Shown here in pieces: positions 1-6,425 of a stretch of 11,666 nt of DNA. Position 1 is the stretch's first letter. Every line of letters begins with the position of its first letter. Source of the stretch: Syntrophomonadaceae bacterium (lineage in GTDB: Bacteria > Bacillota > Dethiobacteria > DTU022). The position numbers and the translations under genes are program-made. The notes under the pieces are model-generated. The model was not told the origin of the DNA. It did not search any database and saw only the letters and a list, made by a program, of their open reading frames with translations. The stretch lies in the NCBI GenBank assembly GCA_007126465.1, contig SLBE01000012.1, positions 1 through 11,666 on the forward strand, read 5' to 3'.

Positions 1-654
1 GATATGATGCGTCTTTTGCTGCGGGCTTTACGCAGAAGCGGGTTGCCCATTGCTTACAGCCAGGGCTACAATCCACACCCTCGTTTAACCCTGGCCCTGC
101 CCCTGCCGCTTGGTGTTACTGCTTCGGAAGAATATGGAGAAGTATTTTTTTCTGAACCTGTCGGACCTGAAATATTTTTAGAAAAGCTTCGCCGGCAGCT
201 GCCTCCGGCGCTGGAGCTAACCGGAGCATTCATTCGAAAGCCTGAACTGCCGCCCCTGGCGGCTGAGGTTAACGCTGCACTATACCGTGTATTCATAGAA
301 ACATATATAAATCAGGGAATATTCTTTCAGGAATTAAATTCTGCTCTTAAAAGCTTGCTGAATAAAGAAGAAATATTGATGGAGCGAAAAAATAAAAAAA
401 AGAAGGTTACCTATAAAAACGTTCGCCCTTATATTTTCAAGGCGAATCTTAAAGAGGAAGAAAAGAATACTCTGGAGTTAAGCCTGCTTTTAAAAGCGGG
501 CAGCAGCGGGGGAGTATCTCCTTTTCTTATTATTGAGGAGCTGCAGGCTGGATCAACACTCAAGTTAGCTGATAATGGGCTTTGGAGGGTTCACCGTCAA
601 AAGCTTTACAAGGGTCCGGAAGAAGCCCTGCAGCCTCTACCCGAAGGGATGTGA
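1..654 (+). CDS. DUF2344 / TIGR03936 family protein, 5' end cut by window
   Basis: This is the C-terminal part of a DUF2344 (radical-SAM-linked, TIGR03936) protein; its biochemical role is unknown. The reading frame is open from base 1 (GAT, then ATG ATG at 4-9). Family members usually begin about 20 residues earlier with a segment ending in SHLDxMR, so the ATG at 4 is internal and the true start lies left of the window. The diagnostic stretch is RALRRSGLPIAYSQGYNPHP followed by a proline/leucine-rich LALPLPLGV. The later part carries a lysine-rich linker (about residues 122-135) and the family-like NVRPYIF and LLLKAGSSGGVSP segments. The gene stops 10 bases before rng, and this pairing is standard in Clostridia, where a radical SAM gene usually lies upstream. 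The family call is secure; the function is not known. Confidence 0.85.
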   Translation, partial: DMMRLLLRALRRSGLPIAYSQGYNPHPRLTLALPLPLGVTASEEYGEVFFSEPVGPEIFLEKLRRQLPPALELTGAFIRKPELPPLAAEVNAALYRVFIETYINQGIFFQELNSALKSLLNKEEILMERKNKKKKVTYKNVRPYIFKANLKEEEKNTLELSLLLKAGSSGGVSPFLIIEELQAGSTLKLADNGLWRVHRQKLYKGPEEALQPLPEGM

Positions 655-664
655 GTATCTAATA

Positions 665-2347
665 ATGGATAAAAAAATAATTGTTAATTGCGATAACCGG
701 GCTACCCGTGTAGCTCTCCTGGAACAAGGCAAGCTGGTTGAAATGGATATTGAAAGGCCCCTGCAGCATAGAGTGGTTGGCAACCTGTATAAAGGGATTG
801 TCGCTAATGTTCTGCCGGGAATGCAGGCGGCGTTTGTTGATATTGGACTGGAAAAAAATGCATTTTTATATGTTGACGATATTTTTACTGACTGGGATGA
901 TGAAAGCCCCCCGCCGGCCCGCAGTCCGATCGAAAAATTATTAAAGGCCGGCGAAGAGATTATGGTCCAGGTAATAAAGGAGCCTTATGGCAGTAAGGGT
1001 GCCAGGGTGACCGGGCAGATTACCATTCCCGGGCGCTACCTCGTTCTTGTCCCCGGAGCCGACTATATCGGGGTATCGAGACGGATTGAAAGCCAGGCTG
1101 AAAGGGATCGCCTGCGCAGGGAAGTAGAAAAGTTAAAACCCGAAGATTTAGGTCTGATCGTACGAACAGTTGCTGAAGGGGTCGAATCAAAGGTTATGGA
1201 GCAGGATCTGCAATTCCTGGTTCAGCTCTGGAATCGCATTTCTTCCCGTTTTGAGCAAAAAGCAGCACCGGCTATCCTGTACCAGGATCTTTCCCTGACC
1301 TGCCGTATAGCCCGTGATCTTTTTGTAGAAGAATTTTCCAGTTTTTTAATTGATAATGAGCATGAATATGATAAAGTGCGGGAAATTGTCGAATATATCT
1401 CGCCTCACCTGGTTCCCAAGGTTAAGTATTATAAAGAAAAAGAACCTATTTTTGAACGTTACGGGGTTGATGTTGAGCTGGAAAAAGCCCTGGCCCGCCA
1501 GGTCTGGTTAAAAAGCGGGGGGTATCTGGTATTTGATGAAGCGGAAGCTTTAACCGTGGTCGATGTAAATACCGGCCGCTATATCGGGCGGCGCAACCTG
1601 GCCGACACTATCCTCAAGACCAATCTTGAGGCAGCAGAAGAAATTGCCCGCCAGGTCCGCCTGCGTGATATAGGTGGTATCATAATTGTTGATTTTATTG
1701 ATATGAGTATCGAAGAGCACAGGCGCAAGGTAATCGATAAGTTAAATTCTGTGATCAAAAATGATCGAACGAAGACTTATGTTCTCGGATTAACGAACCT
1801 TGGCCTGGTAGAAATGACCAGGAAAAAAGTTCGCCAGGATCTATCTGAGTATCTGCAGCAGCCCTGCCCTTACTGTGGAGGATCGGGCCGGGTGCTTACG
1901 CCAATAGTGGTAAGTACCAGGATCGAAAGTGAACTTAAAGAAGAATTGAAAAAAGAGCGCAGCAAGGCGGTCCTGGTTGAAATGCATCAAGAAGTAGCAG
2001 CCATTATTATCGGCAGCGGTGGAGGCAACCTTAAAAAACTTGAAGACGAGTTAAAGAGAAAAATCTTTATCAGGGGGACCGAGGATATGCACATAGAACA
2101 TTACCGCATAGTGGCCAGGGGCAGCCAGAAAGAAATCCAGGCTTTGGCGCTGCCGGTTAAAGCAGGGGATGTTTTGGACTTAACCATTGAAGAGCCCCAC
2201 TCAACCAACCCCAGCCACGGTATTGCCAGGATCCAGGGCTATGTAATTAACGTTGAAGGAGCCGGTGACAGAGCCGGTCAGTCAGTGCAGGTCGAAGTAA
2301 AAGAGGTAAACCGCACCTATGCGAGGGCGGTTATGAAATCAAAGTGA
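665..2347 (+). CDS. rng: Ribonuclease G (RNase E/G family) with C-terminal TRAM-like domain
   Basis: This is an endoribonuclease of the RNase E/G family, acting in the cytoplasm on 5'-monophosphorylated RNA in rRNA and mRNA processing. The 560-residue product has an S1-type domain at about 35-125. The DNase I-like catalytic core carries the two metal-binding aspartates, D300 (VVDVN) and D343 (IVDFIDM), with the same 43-residue spacing as D303/D346 of E. coli RNase E. The zinc-link cysteines C401 and C404 (CPYCGGSGR) match the CPxC knuckle used for dimerisation. Residues about 498-558 (GYVINVEGAGDRAGQSVQVEV) resemble a TRAM domain as in MiaB and RumA. The ATG at 665 gives the canonical start MDKKIIVNCD. 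The frame runs open upstream to 575, but that extension overlaps DUF2344 and has no family counterpart. Only a weak Shine-Dalgarno (GTGAG, 651-655) is visible, so translation may be coupled to the upstream gene. Confidence 0.95.
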   Translation: MDKKIIVNCDNRATRVALLEQGKLVEMDIERPLQHRVVGNLYKGIVANVLPGMQAAFVDIGLEKNAFLYVDDIFTDWDDESPPPARSPIEKLLKAGEEIMVQVIKEPYGSKGARVTGQITIPGRYLVLVPGADYIGVSRRIESQAERDRLRREVEKLKPEDLGLIVRTVAEGVESKVMEQDLQFLVQLWNRISSRFEQKAAPAILYQDLSLTCRIARDLFVEEFSSFLIDNEHEYDKVREIVEYISPHLVPKVKYYKEKEPIFERYGVDVELEKALARQVWLKSGGYLVFDEAEALTVVDVNTGRYIGRRNLADTILKTNLEAAEEIARQVRLRDIGGIIIVDFIDMSIEEHRRKVIDKLNSVIKNDRTKTYVLGLTNLGLVEMTRKKVRQDLSEYLQQPCPYCGGSGRVLTPIVVSTRIESELKEELKKERSKAVLVEMHQEVAAIIIGSGGGNLKKLEDELKRKIFIRGTEDMHIEHYRIVARGSQKEIQALALPVKAGDVLDLTIEEPHSTNPSHGIARIQGYVINVEGAGDRAGQSVQVEVKEVNRTYARAVMKSK

Positions 2348-2348
2348 G

Positions 2349-3089
2349 TTAATAGATCATCCGCCCTTCAACGTAAAGGCGGGTTTTTTCCTGATCGGGG
2401 TTGGTAAATATTTTTTCAGCCGACCCCATTTCCACTATTTTACCTTTATCTAAAAAGATCACCTCATCGGCGATACGCCGGGCCTGGAAAACATTATGGG
2501 TAACCATTATTACAGTAATGTTTTTATCCCGATTCATCTGGCGAATCATATTTTCGATTAACTCAATATTGCCCGGGTCAAGGTTAGCTGTCGGTTCATC
2601 TAACAGTAACAGTTCAGGATCAAAAGCTACAGCCCTGGCAATAGCTACCCGCTGGGCTTCACCACCCGAAAGTGTGTCCGCTCTCCGGTAAGCCAAGCTT
2701 TGCATGCCGACCTGTTCGAGCAAACGGTTAACTTTTAGTTCTATAGCTTTTCGGCTGTAATTTCGGGCTTTTAAACCATAAGCAACGTTATTCCAAACGC
2801 TGTCTCTGAAAAGCAGGGTTTTTTGGAATACCAGGGCCATTTTGCGCTGAAGTTCAAGGCGCCTGTTACTGTTTGCCGGAACCGGATTGCCGTGTATATA
2901 TAGGTGGCCGCTGTCGGGCCTGGTTAACATGTTAATAATTCTCAGCAGGGTGCTTTTTCCAGCTCCACTTGGGCCGATTAGGCCGTATATTTTCCCTGCC
3001 TGTATAGACAGGGAATCAATGCTTAATACTTCCTGGTCATAATTCTTTTTAATCTCCTGTAGTCTTACCTGGGGGTTATATGTATTAAT
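2349..3089 (-). CDS. tupC: Tungstate ABC transporter ATP-binding protein, apparent ATT start
   Basis: This is the ATPase subunit of a TupABC tungstate importer, acting at the cytoplasmic face of the membrane. Motifs counted from the proposed start (246 aa): Walker A GPSGAGKST 39-47, Q-loop Q89, signature LSGGE 140-144, Walker B with D164/E165 (LLLLDEPT), D-loop NLD, and switch histidine H198 (VTHN). The first ATG in frame (2930, residue 54) lies after Walker A and would give a dead protein. No ATG, GTG or TTG occurs between the upstream stop at 3156-3158 and Walker A. The best start is ATT at 3089-3087: it shares one base with the tupB stop TAA, sits about 9 bases after a GAGGGG Shine-Dalgarno, and gives the usual ABC N-terminus (VRLQEIKKNY). 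An ATA at 3116-3114 is a weaker alternative. The gene ends one base from the rng stop, convergently. The family call is firm; the start is inferred. Confidence 0.88.
   Translation of the reverse strand: MNTYNPQVRLQEIKKNYDQEVLSIDSLSIQAGKIYGLIGPSGAGKSTLLRIINMLTRPDSGHLYIHGNPVPANSNRRLELQRKMALVFQKTLLFRDSVWNNVAYGLKARNYSRKAIELKVNRLLEQVGMQSLAYRRADTLSGGEAQRVAIARAVAFDPELLLLDEPTANLDPGNIELIENMIRQMNRDKNITVIMVTHNVFQARRIADEVIFLDKGKIVEMGSAEKIFTNPDQEKTRLYVEGRMIY
2361..2389 (+). terminator. Intrinsic terminator of the DUF2344-rng unit, inside tupC
   Basis: CCGCC-C-TT (2361-2368) pairs with AAGGCGG (2376-2382) around a short loop, and a run of six T follows at 2384-2389. It begins 14 bases after the rng stop. 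It lies wholly within the last codons of the convergent tupC gene. The opposite strand has no U-tract after the hairpin, so it should work only for plus-strand transcription. Confidence 0.75.
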
Positions 3090-3783
3090 TGCTGCGCGCC
3101 CCTCTCTGGATGTTATATAAAAATGAGTTAATAAAGAAGGAAAGAATGAGCAGGATCAGGCCCAGTCCAATGGCCAATTCAAAATTTCCTCTCCTGGTTT
3201 CAAGAACAATAGCTGTTGTCATAACCCTGGTTTGCCCGGCAATGTTACCACCAACAATCATAACGGCACCTACCTCGGCAATAATTCTTCCAAAGCCAGT
3301 TATAATGGCACCGAGAATTGTTATGCGCGATTCTTTTATTACCGTCCAGGTAATTAACCCCGGGCCGGCTCCCAGTGAAAGGGCCGTTTCCACCACGTCT
3401 TTACCACGGGAACGGACCCCGACCATGGTTAAGCCGGCGATGATAGGCGTGGCCAGGCTAATCTGGGCTATAATCATGGCAGTGGGAGTGTAGATCAAAC
3501 CCAAAATTCCGAAAGGACCCATCCGCGAAAGCAGTAAATAAATTAAAAGGCCTGCTACAACTGGAGGAGTGCCCATCAGGGTGAAAATCAACTTACTGGC
3601 CAGCCGGGTTTTCTTTTCCGATTTCAAGCCAAGCAGGGTACCCAGGGGTACTCCAATTAAGGTTCCGATAATTATCGAAAGACCTGATATGCGCAGCGAC
3701 AAAAAAACTATTTGCAGCAGGTCTGCATCCAGGGAGATAATTAAACGGAAAGCTTCAAAAATTCCTTCACTGAGTTGAGACAA
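3085..3783 (-). CDS. tupB: Tungstate ABC transporter permease
   Basis: This is the membrane permease of the TupABC system, which forms the tungstate channel with TupC as its motor. The 232-residue product is hydrophobic, with about five to six membrane segments (for example around 24-50, 62-86, 92-118, 150-178 and 200-224). The loop VETALSLGAGPGLITWTVI at about 132-150 is the EAA-type coupling motif of ABC permeases (EAxxxLGA-like). The start is TTG at 3783, chosen because GGAGG (3795-3791) lies 7 bases upstream and no ATG is available before MSQLSEG. The gene follows tupA by 31 bases, and its TAA overlaps the apparent tupC start by one base. Its length agrees with TupB/WtpB-type permeases. 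Tup rather than Mod is assigned from the adjacent TupA. Confidence 0.9.
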   Translation of the reverse strand: MSQLSEGIFEAFRLIISLDADLLQIVFLSLRISGLSIIIGTLIGVPLGTLLGLKSEKKTRLASKLIFTLMGTPPVVAGLLIYLLLSRMGPFGILGLIYTPTAMIIAQISLATPIIAGLTMVGVRSRGKDVVETALSLGAGPGLITWTVIKESRITILGAIITGFGRIIAEVGAVMIVGGNIAGQTRVMTTAIVLETRRGNFELAIGLGLILLILSFFINSFLYNIQRGARSN

Positions 3784-3814
3784 ACAATAACCTCCGCTTA
3801 GGGCCCTTTATACT

Positions 3815-4708
3815 TTAGTCCAATTCAATATCAGTAAAAAAAAGTTCTGTGCCGTTTACTTCATAAGACTCAATTAATTCCCGACCAGTTTCTGATGTCA
3901 AGAAGTTAATATATTCCATGGCATATTCGTAATTCACATGGGGGTGCCTGGAAGGATTAACAGCCATTATGCCATAGTAATTATAGAGAGCCGGATCGCC
4001 TTCGTACAGATTTACCAGCTCGAGGCCGGCCCTGGTTGCTTCAAAAGTGCCCCTGTCTGACAGGGTATAGCCTAAAACCTCATTAGCAAAGCGCAGGGTA
4101 TCGCCCATGCCCTGCCCGATAGAATAATACCAGTCCCGGCCCTTGGTTTCAACTCCTGTTTCATTCCACAAACTTTCTTCCATTCTGTGGGTGCCTGAGT
4201 CATCACCGCGGGATACAAATTTGCTGCTTGATTCGGCGATCATAATGCATGCTTCCTTTGCACTTAAAGCTGCCTGGATACCGGCAGGGTCAGATTCCGG
4301 TCCGACGATAATAAAATCGTTATACATTAAATCGTGACGGTTTACAAAATAGCCTTCTTCAACCATGGCCAGCTCAGTATCACGATCATGAACCAGCAGC
4401 AGGTCAACATCACCACGCCGGCCGGTTTCCAGGGCTGCCCCGGTACCTTGTGATATCACTCGGACCGCGATGCCGGCTTGTTCTGTGAATACAGGGTTTA
4501 CAAAGTCAAGCAATCCTGAATCATAGGTGCTGGTTGTTGTAGCCAGACGGATATACTTTTCCTCTTCGGGAAGGTTTTGATCGGACTCAGTTTCTTCACT
4601 GCCGCATCCGGCCAGCAGTAATAATGAAAATATAATGATAGGAAGTAATAACAAATGTAACTGTATTTGCTTAAGGTATTTTCTTAGTCTCATCTTATAT
4701 GTGTCCAT
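3815..4708 (-). CDS. tupA: Tungstate-binding lipoprotein of TupABC
   Basis: This is the extracellular substrate-binding protein that captures tungstate for TupB/TupC, anchored to the membrane as a lipoprotein. Residues 1-34 form a long signal peptide with a positively charged N-region and a leucine-rich core, ending in the lipobox LLAGC with C35 as the lipidated cysteine. The mature part shows TupA hallmarks: RLATTTSTYDSGLLD, then SQGTGAALETGRRGDVDLLLVH, and SRGDDSGTH near the oxyanion site. These differ from ModA and support tungstate over molybdate. A second in-frame ATG at residue 6 (MRLRK) would still give a normal signal peptide. No clear Shine-Dalgarno precedes the first ATG, so the exact start is uncertain. 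It is the first gene of the operon, with a long structured leader and a terminator upstream. Confidence 0.93.
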   Translation of the reverse strand: MDTYKMRLRKYLKQIQLHLLLLPIIIFSLLLLAGCGSEETESDQNLPEEEKYIRLATTTSTYDSGLLDFVNPVFTEQAGIAVRVISQGTGAALETGRRGDVDLLLVHDRDTELAMVEEGYFVNRHDLMYNDFIIVGPESDPAGIQAALSAKEACIMIAESSSKFVSRGDDSGTHRMEESLWNETGVETKGRDWYYSIGQGMGDTLRFANEVLGYTLSDRGTFEATRAGLELVNLYEGDPALYNYYGIMAVNPSRHPHVNYEYAMEYINFLTSETGRELIESYEVNGTELFFTDIELD

Positions 4709-4759
4709 TCAGAATATATTTATGGTAATTGTTTAGCCTGCTTAGTTCTTATTGATGAA

Positions 4760-4797
4760 AATTAAAAAATCGCCATTTCCCGTTTGGAATAAGCGAT
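4760..4797 (-). terminator. Intrinsic terminator in the tup leader (attenuator)
   Basis: Read on the minus strand, ATCGC (4797-4793) pairs with GCGAT (4773-4769). An inner ATTCC/GGGAAAT-type pairing surrounds an AAAC loop, and a T-rich tract follows (4769-4760). It lies between the structured leader and tupA, about 60 bases before the tupA start. This is where a riboswitch-controlled transcription terminator is expected. Confidence 0.65.
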
Positions 4798-4802
4798 AAA
4801 CT

Positions 4803-4910
4803 CATTTACTTGCCTGGCCTTCTTTCCGCAACGGGAGGCACGACCGTTTCCAGCCGGACCCTAACGTCCATTCACCATAGTGGCATACATGTCACCTTAG
4901 ATGTAAATGG
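4803..4910 (-). promoter_or_regulatory. Structured leader upstream of tupA, probable Moco/Tuco-class riboswitch
   Basis: Three local hairpins can be drawn on the minus strand. (1) 4910-4868: outer helix CCATT..CATC/GGTGAATGG, then CTAAG opposite TATGG (close to the CCUAAG/UAUGG 11-nt tetraloop receptor), then inner helix GTG/CAC with further pairing near the loop. (2) 4856-4841: six pairs, CGGCTG/CGGTCG, closed by a GAAA tetraloop. (3) 4839-4817: GCCT/AGGC with inner CCG/CGG. CATTTAC (4909-4903) can alternatively pair with GTAAATG (4809-4803) to close the whole domain. A GNRA loop plus receptor, placed before a terminator and a tungstate transporter, matches what is known of Moco RNAs and their tungsten-cofactor (Tuco) variants, which occur in Clostridia upstream of transport and cofactor genes. 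I could not match the conserved core letter by letter, so the class is inferred. The structure itself is directly visible. Confidence 0.6.
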
Positions 4911-4948
4911 ATCGAAGGAAATAAATATTCAATTTTAATTTCACGTGC

Positions 4949-4977
4949 ATTTTATAACAAGCCGTAACCCCTGTCAA
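4949..4977 (-). promoter_or_regulatory. Promoter of the tup operon
   Basis: On the minus strand there is a perfect -35 TTGACA (4977-4972), a 17-base spacer and a -10 TAAAAT (4954-4949, five of six bases to consensus). Transcription should begin near 4942, about 30 bases before the structured leader, giving an untranslated leader of roughly 230 bases ahead of tupA. Confidence 0.7.
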
Positions 4978-4987
4978 GAAAAATTCT

Positions 4988-5003
4988 GGTCAAAATTCTG
5001 ACC
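4988..5003. repeat. Short inverted repeat between the divergent tup and cfa promoters
   Basis: GGTCA (4988-4992) and TGACC (4999-5003) are perfect inverted arms around AAATTC. The repeat lies just upstream of the tup -35 and upstream of the cfa promoter candidate, so it could be an operator serving either gene. No regulator is identified. Confidence 0.35.
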
Positions 5004-5024
5004 TAGGTTATGGGTGTGGAGTTG

Positions 5025-5053
5025 TTGCAAAATAGTTTGAATTAAGACATAAT
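5025..5053 (+). promoter_or_regulatory. Candidate promoter of the cfa-like gene
   Basis: TTGCAA (5025-5030), a 17-base spacer and CATAAT (5048-5053) form a reasonable sigma-A promoter. It would start transcription just before the strong Shine-Dalgarno of the gene at 5076. The -35 is imperfect. Confidence 0.4.
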
Positions 5054-5075
5054 TGATTCAGGGGGTGAGGCAGGG

Positions 5076-6272
5076 ATGCAGAAAAATCTCTTAAAAGCAA
5101 TATTACGCAGTTTTAAGGGTGGGGCCTTTGCCGTAACTTACTGGGACGGGCAGACAGAAATTTTCGGAGATGACAGCACTATTGAACCGCCGGTGCGGAT
5201 TATCTTTAAAGAAGAGCTTAATTTTAAAGAAATGCTGCTCGATCCTGTAATGCAATTTGGTGAGGCCTACCTGGATCAAAAAATCGATTTTGATGGGGAT
5301 CTGCATTACCTGTTCAGGCTCCTGATAAAGAACGAGCATCTTTTCAGGGAAGGTGGTTTTAAGGACGGTTTATTTCAACGTTTCATGAAATACCGGGCTG
5401 CTTCACCTTTAGAGCTAAAACAGGATAATGCCTGGTGGCAATATGATCTTGGCACTGATTTTTACAAGCTATGGCTTGATAAGACCATGAGTTATTCTTG
5501 CGCATACTTTAAAGATCCAGGTGACAGCCTGGAGCAGGCACAGCTGCAAAAAATTGATTATACCCTGAAAAAGCTAAATTTAAAGGAAGGAGAAACCCTG
5601 CTTGATATCGGCTGCGGCTGGGGCTGGCTGATTATCAGGGCAGCGCAGAAATACGGAGTTAAGGCGCTTGGTATCACCATGAGCACTGAGCAGGAGGAAG
5701 AGACCAGTCGGCGGATTGAGGAAGAAGGCTTGCAAGACAGAGTGCAGGTACGCCTGGCTGATTACCGCGACCTGGCAGTAGAGAAGCTTACCTTTGATAA
5801 AATAGTCAGTCTGGGCATGTTGAAGCATGTGGGCAAGGAATTTATACCTGTCTATTTTTCCAGCCTGCAAAAGATACTGAAGCCACAGGGGCTTTCCCTG
5901 CTGCATACGGTGACCAGGCCTTTCGAGTCACCGCCTATGCCATGGATGGAGAAGTATATCTTCCCCTGGGATTATGTGCCCTCGCTGCGCGAGGTGCTGT
6001 GGAACCTGCCCGAGTATTCCTTTCATATCATCGATATGGAAAGTCTGCGCCTGCACTATGCTATGACTACCCGCCGCTGGGCAGAAAACTTTGAGCAGGT
6101 AACTGACCAGGTTAGTGAAAAATACGGTGAACGCTTTGTCCGGCTATGGAGGCTGTACCTGGTAGGGCGGTCGGAGCTATTTTTAAGCAGCGGTTTAGAT
6201 GTCCATCAAATATTATTCTGCCGGGACTGGTGTAATGAACTGCCGCTGACCAGGGAATACCTTTACCGCTAG
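5076..6272 (+). CDS. cfa: Cyclopropane-fatty-acid-synthase-like SAM methyltransferase, atypical active site
   Basis: This is a member of the Cfa family, which uses S-adenosylmethionine to modify double bonds of membrane phospholipid acyl chains. The product is 398 aa (E. coli Cfa is 382). The N-terminal lipid-binding region is followed by the SAM site LLDIGCGWGWL at about 175-185. Family landmarks are present: SYSCAYF (C142), LHT (H277), HYAMTTRRW (Y328) and the C-terminal HQILF...LTREYLY. Two residues of the conserved bicarbonate site differ. The glutamate of the GMFEHVG motif (E239 in E. coli) is K250 here (GMLKHVG), and the cysteine of YLNACAGAF (C354) is R365 here (YLVGRSELF). Cyclopropanation is therefore uncertain; a related methyltransferase reaction or loss of activity are alternatives. 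The ATG at 5076 follows GGGGGTGAGG by 5 bases. It is transcribed divergently from tupABC, and both lie between rng and rplU. Confidence 0.85.
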   Translation: MQKNLLKAILRSFKGGAFAVTYWDGQTEIFGDDSTIEPPVRIIFKEELNFKEMLLDPVMQFGEAYLDQKIDFDGDLHYLFRLLIKNEHLFREGGFKDGLFQRFMKYRAASPLELKQDNAWWQYDLGTDFYKLWLDKTMSYSCAYFKDPGDSLEQAQLQKIDYTLKKLNLKEGETLLDIGCGWGWLIIRAAQKYGVKALGITMSTEQEEETSRRIEEEGLQDRVQVRLADYRDLAVEKLTFDKIVSLGMLKHVGKEFIPVYFSSLQKILKPQGLSLLHTVTRPFESPPMPWMEKYIFPWDYVPSLREVLWNLPEYSFHIIDMESLRLHYAMTTRRWAENFEQVTDQVSEKYGERFVRLWRLYLVGRSELFLSSGLDVHQILFCRDWCNELPLTREYLYR

Positions 6273-6301
6273 ATTTTTACTGTAGTTATTCTCTTGTTTG
6301 A

Positions 6302-6330
6302 TTGACAAAGGCAGGGGTGCGTGTTAAAAT
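6302..6330 (+). promoter_or_regulatory. Promoter of rplU-rpmA
   Basis: TTGACA (6302-6307), a 17-base spacer and TAAAAT (6325-6330). It lies directly upstream of the L21 leader and should start near 6337. No hairpin terminator is visible between cfa and this promoter, so some readthrough from cfa is possible. Confidence 0.75.
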
Positions 6331-6347
6331 CTGCAATAGATTTAATA

Positions 6348-6415
6348 CCGCACGGAGAAGGTTGAAAATGCCCCGCAAAACCGGGCTACCAGCTTCGGCG
6401 AGTCCTTACGGGGGG
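6348..6415 (+). promoter_or_regulatory. Ribosomal protein L21 leader (autoregulatory 5' element)
   Basis: A compact GC-rich element precedes rplU, in the position and style of the Firmicutes L21 leader, in which the ribosomal protein is thought to bind its own mRNA. CCCCG (6371-6375) can pair with CGGGG (6409-6413), and this second arm overlaps the G-run 6410-6415 that is the Shine-Dalgarno of rplU. A further small pairing is possible around AGCTTCGGCG. The assignment rests on position and general appearance; a covariance-model hit was not available. Confidence 0.65.
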
Positions 6416-6425
6416 TAGTTTGTTT

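Noticed and set aside
575..664. Longer rng starting near 575
   Set aside because: The extra segment overlaps the DUF2344 gene and has no RNase G counterpart; the ATG at 665 gives the family N-terminus.
2349..2930. tupC starting at the first ATG (2930)
   Set aside because: This start lies after the Walker A motif, which is intact and in frame just upstream, so the ATP-binding site would be lost.
4803..4910. Cyclic-di-GMP-I riboswitch, which also uses a GNRA loop and receptor
   Set aside because: The conserved GEMM core sequences around the ligand site are not present, and the gene context is metal transport.
4803..4910. Cobalamin riboswitch
   Set aside because: A GCCACT string is present on the minus strand, but the B12 box and the conserved core are missing.
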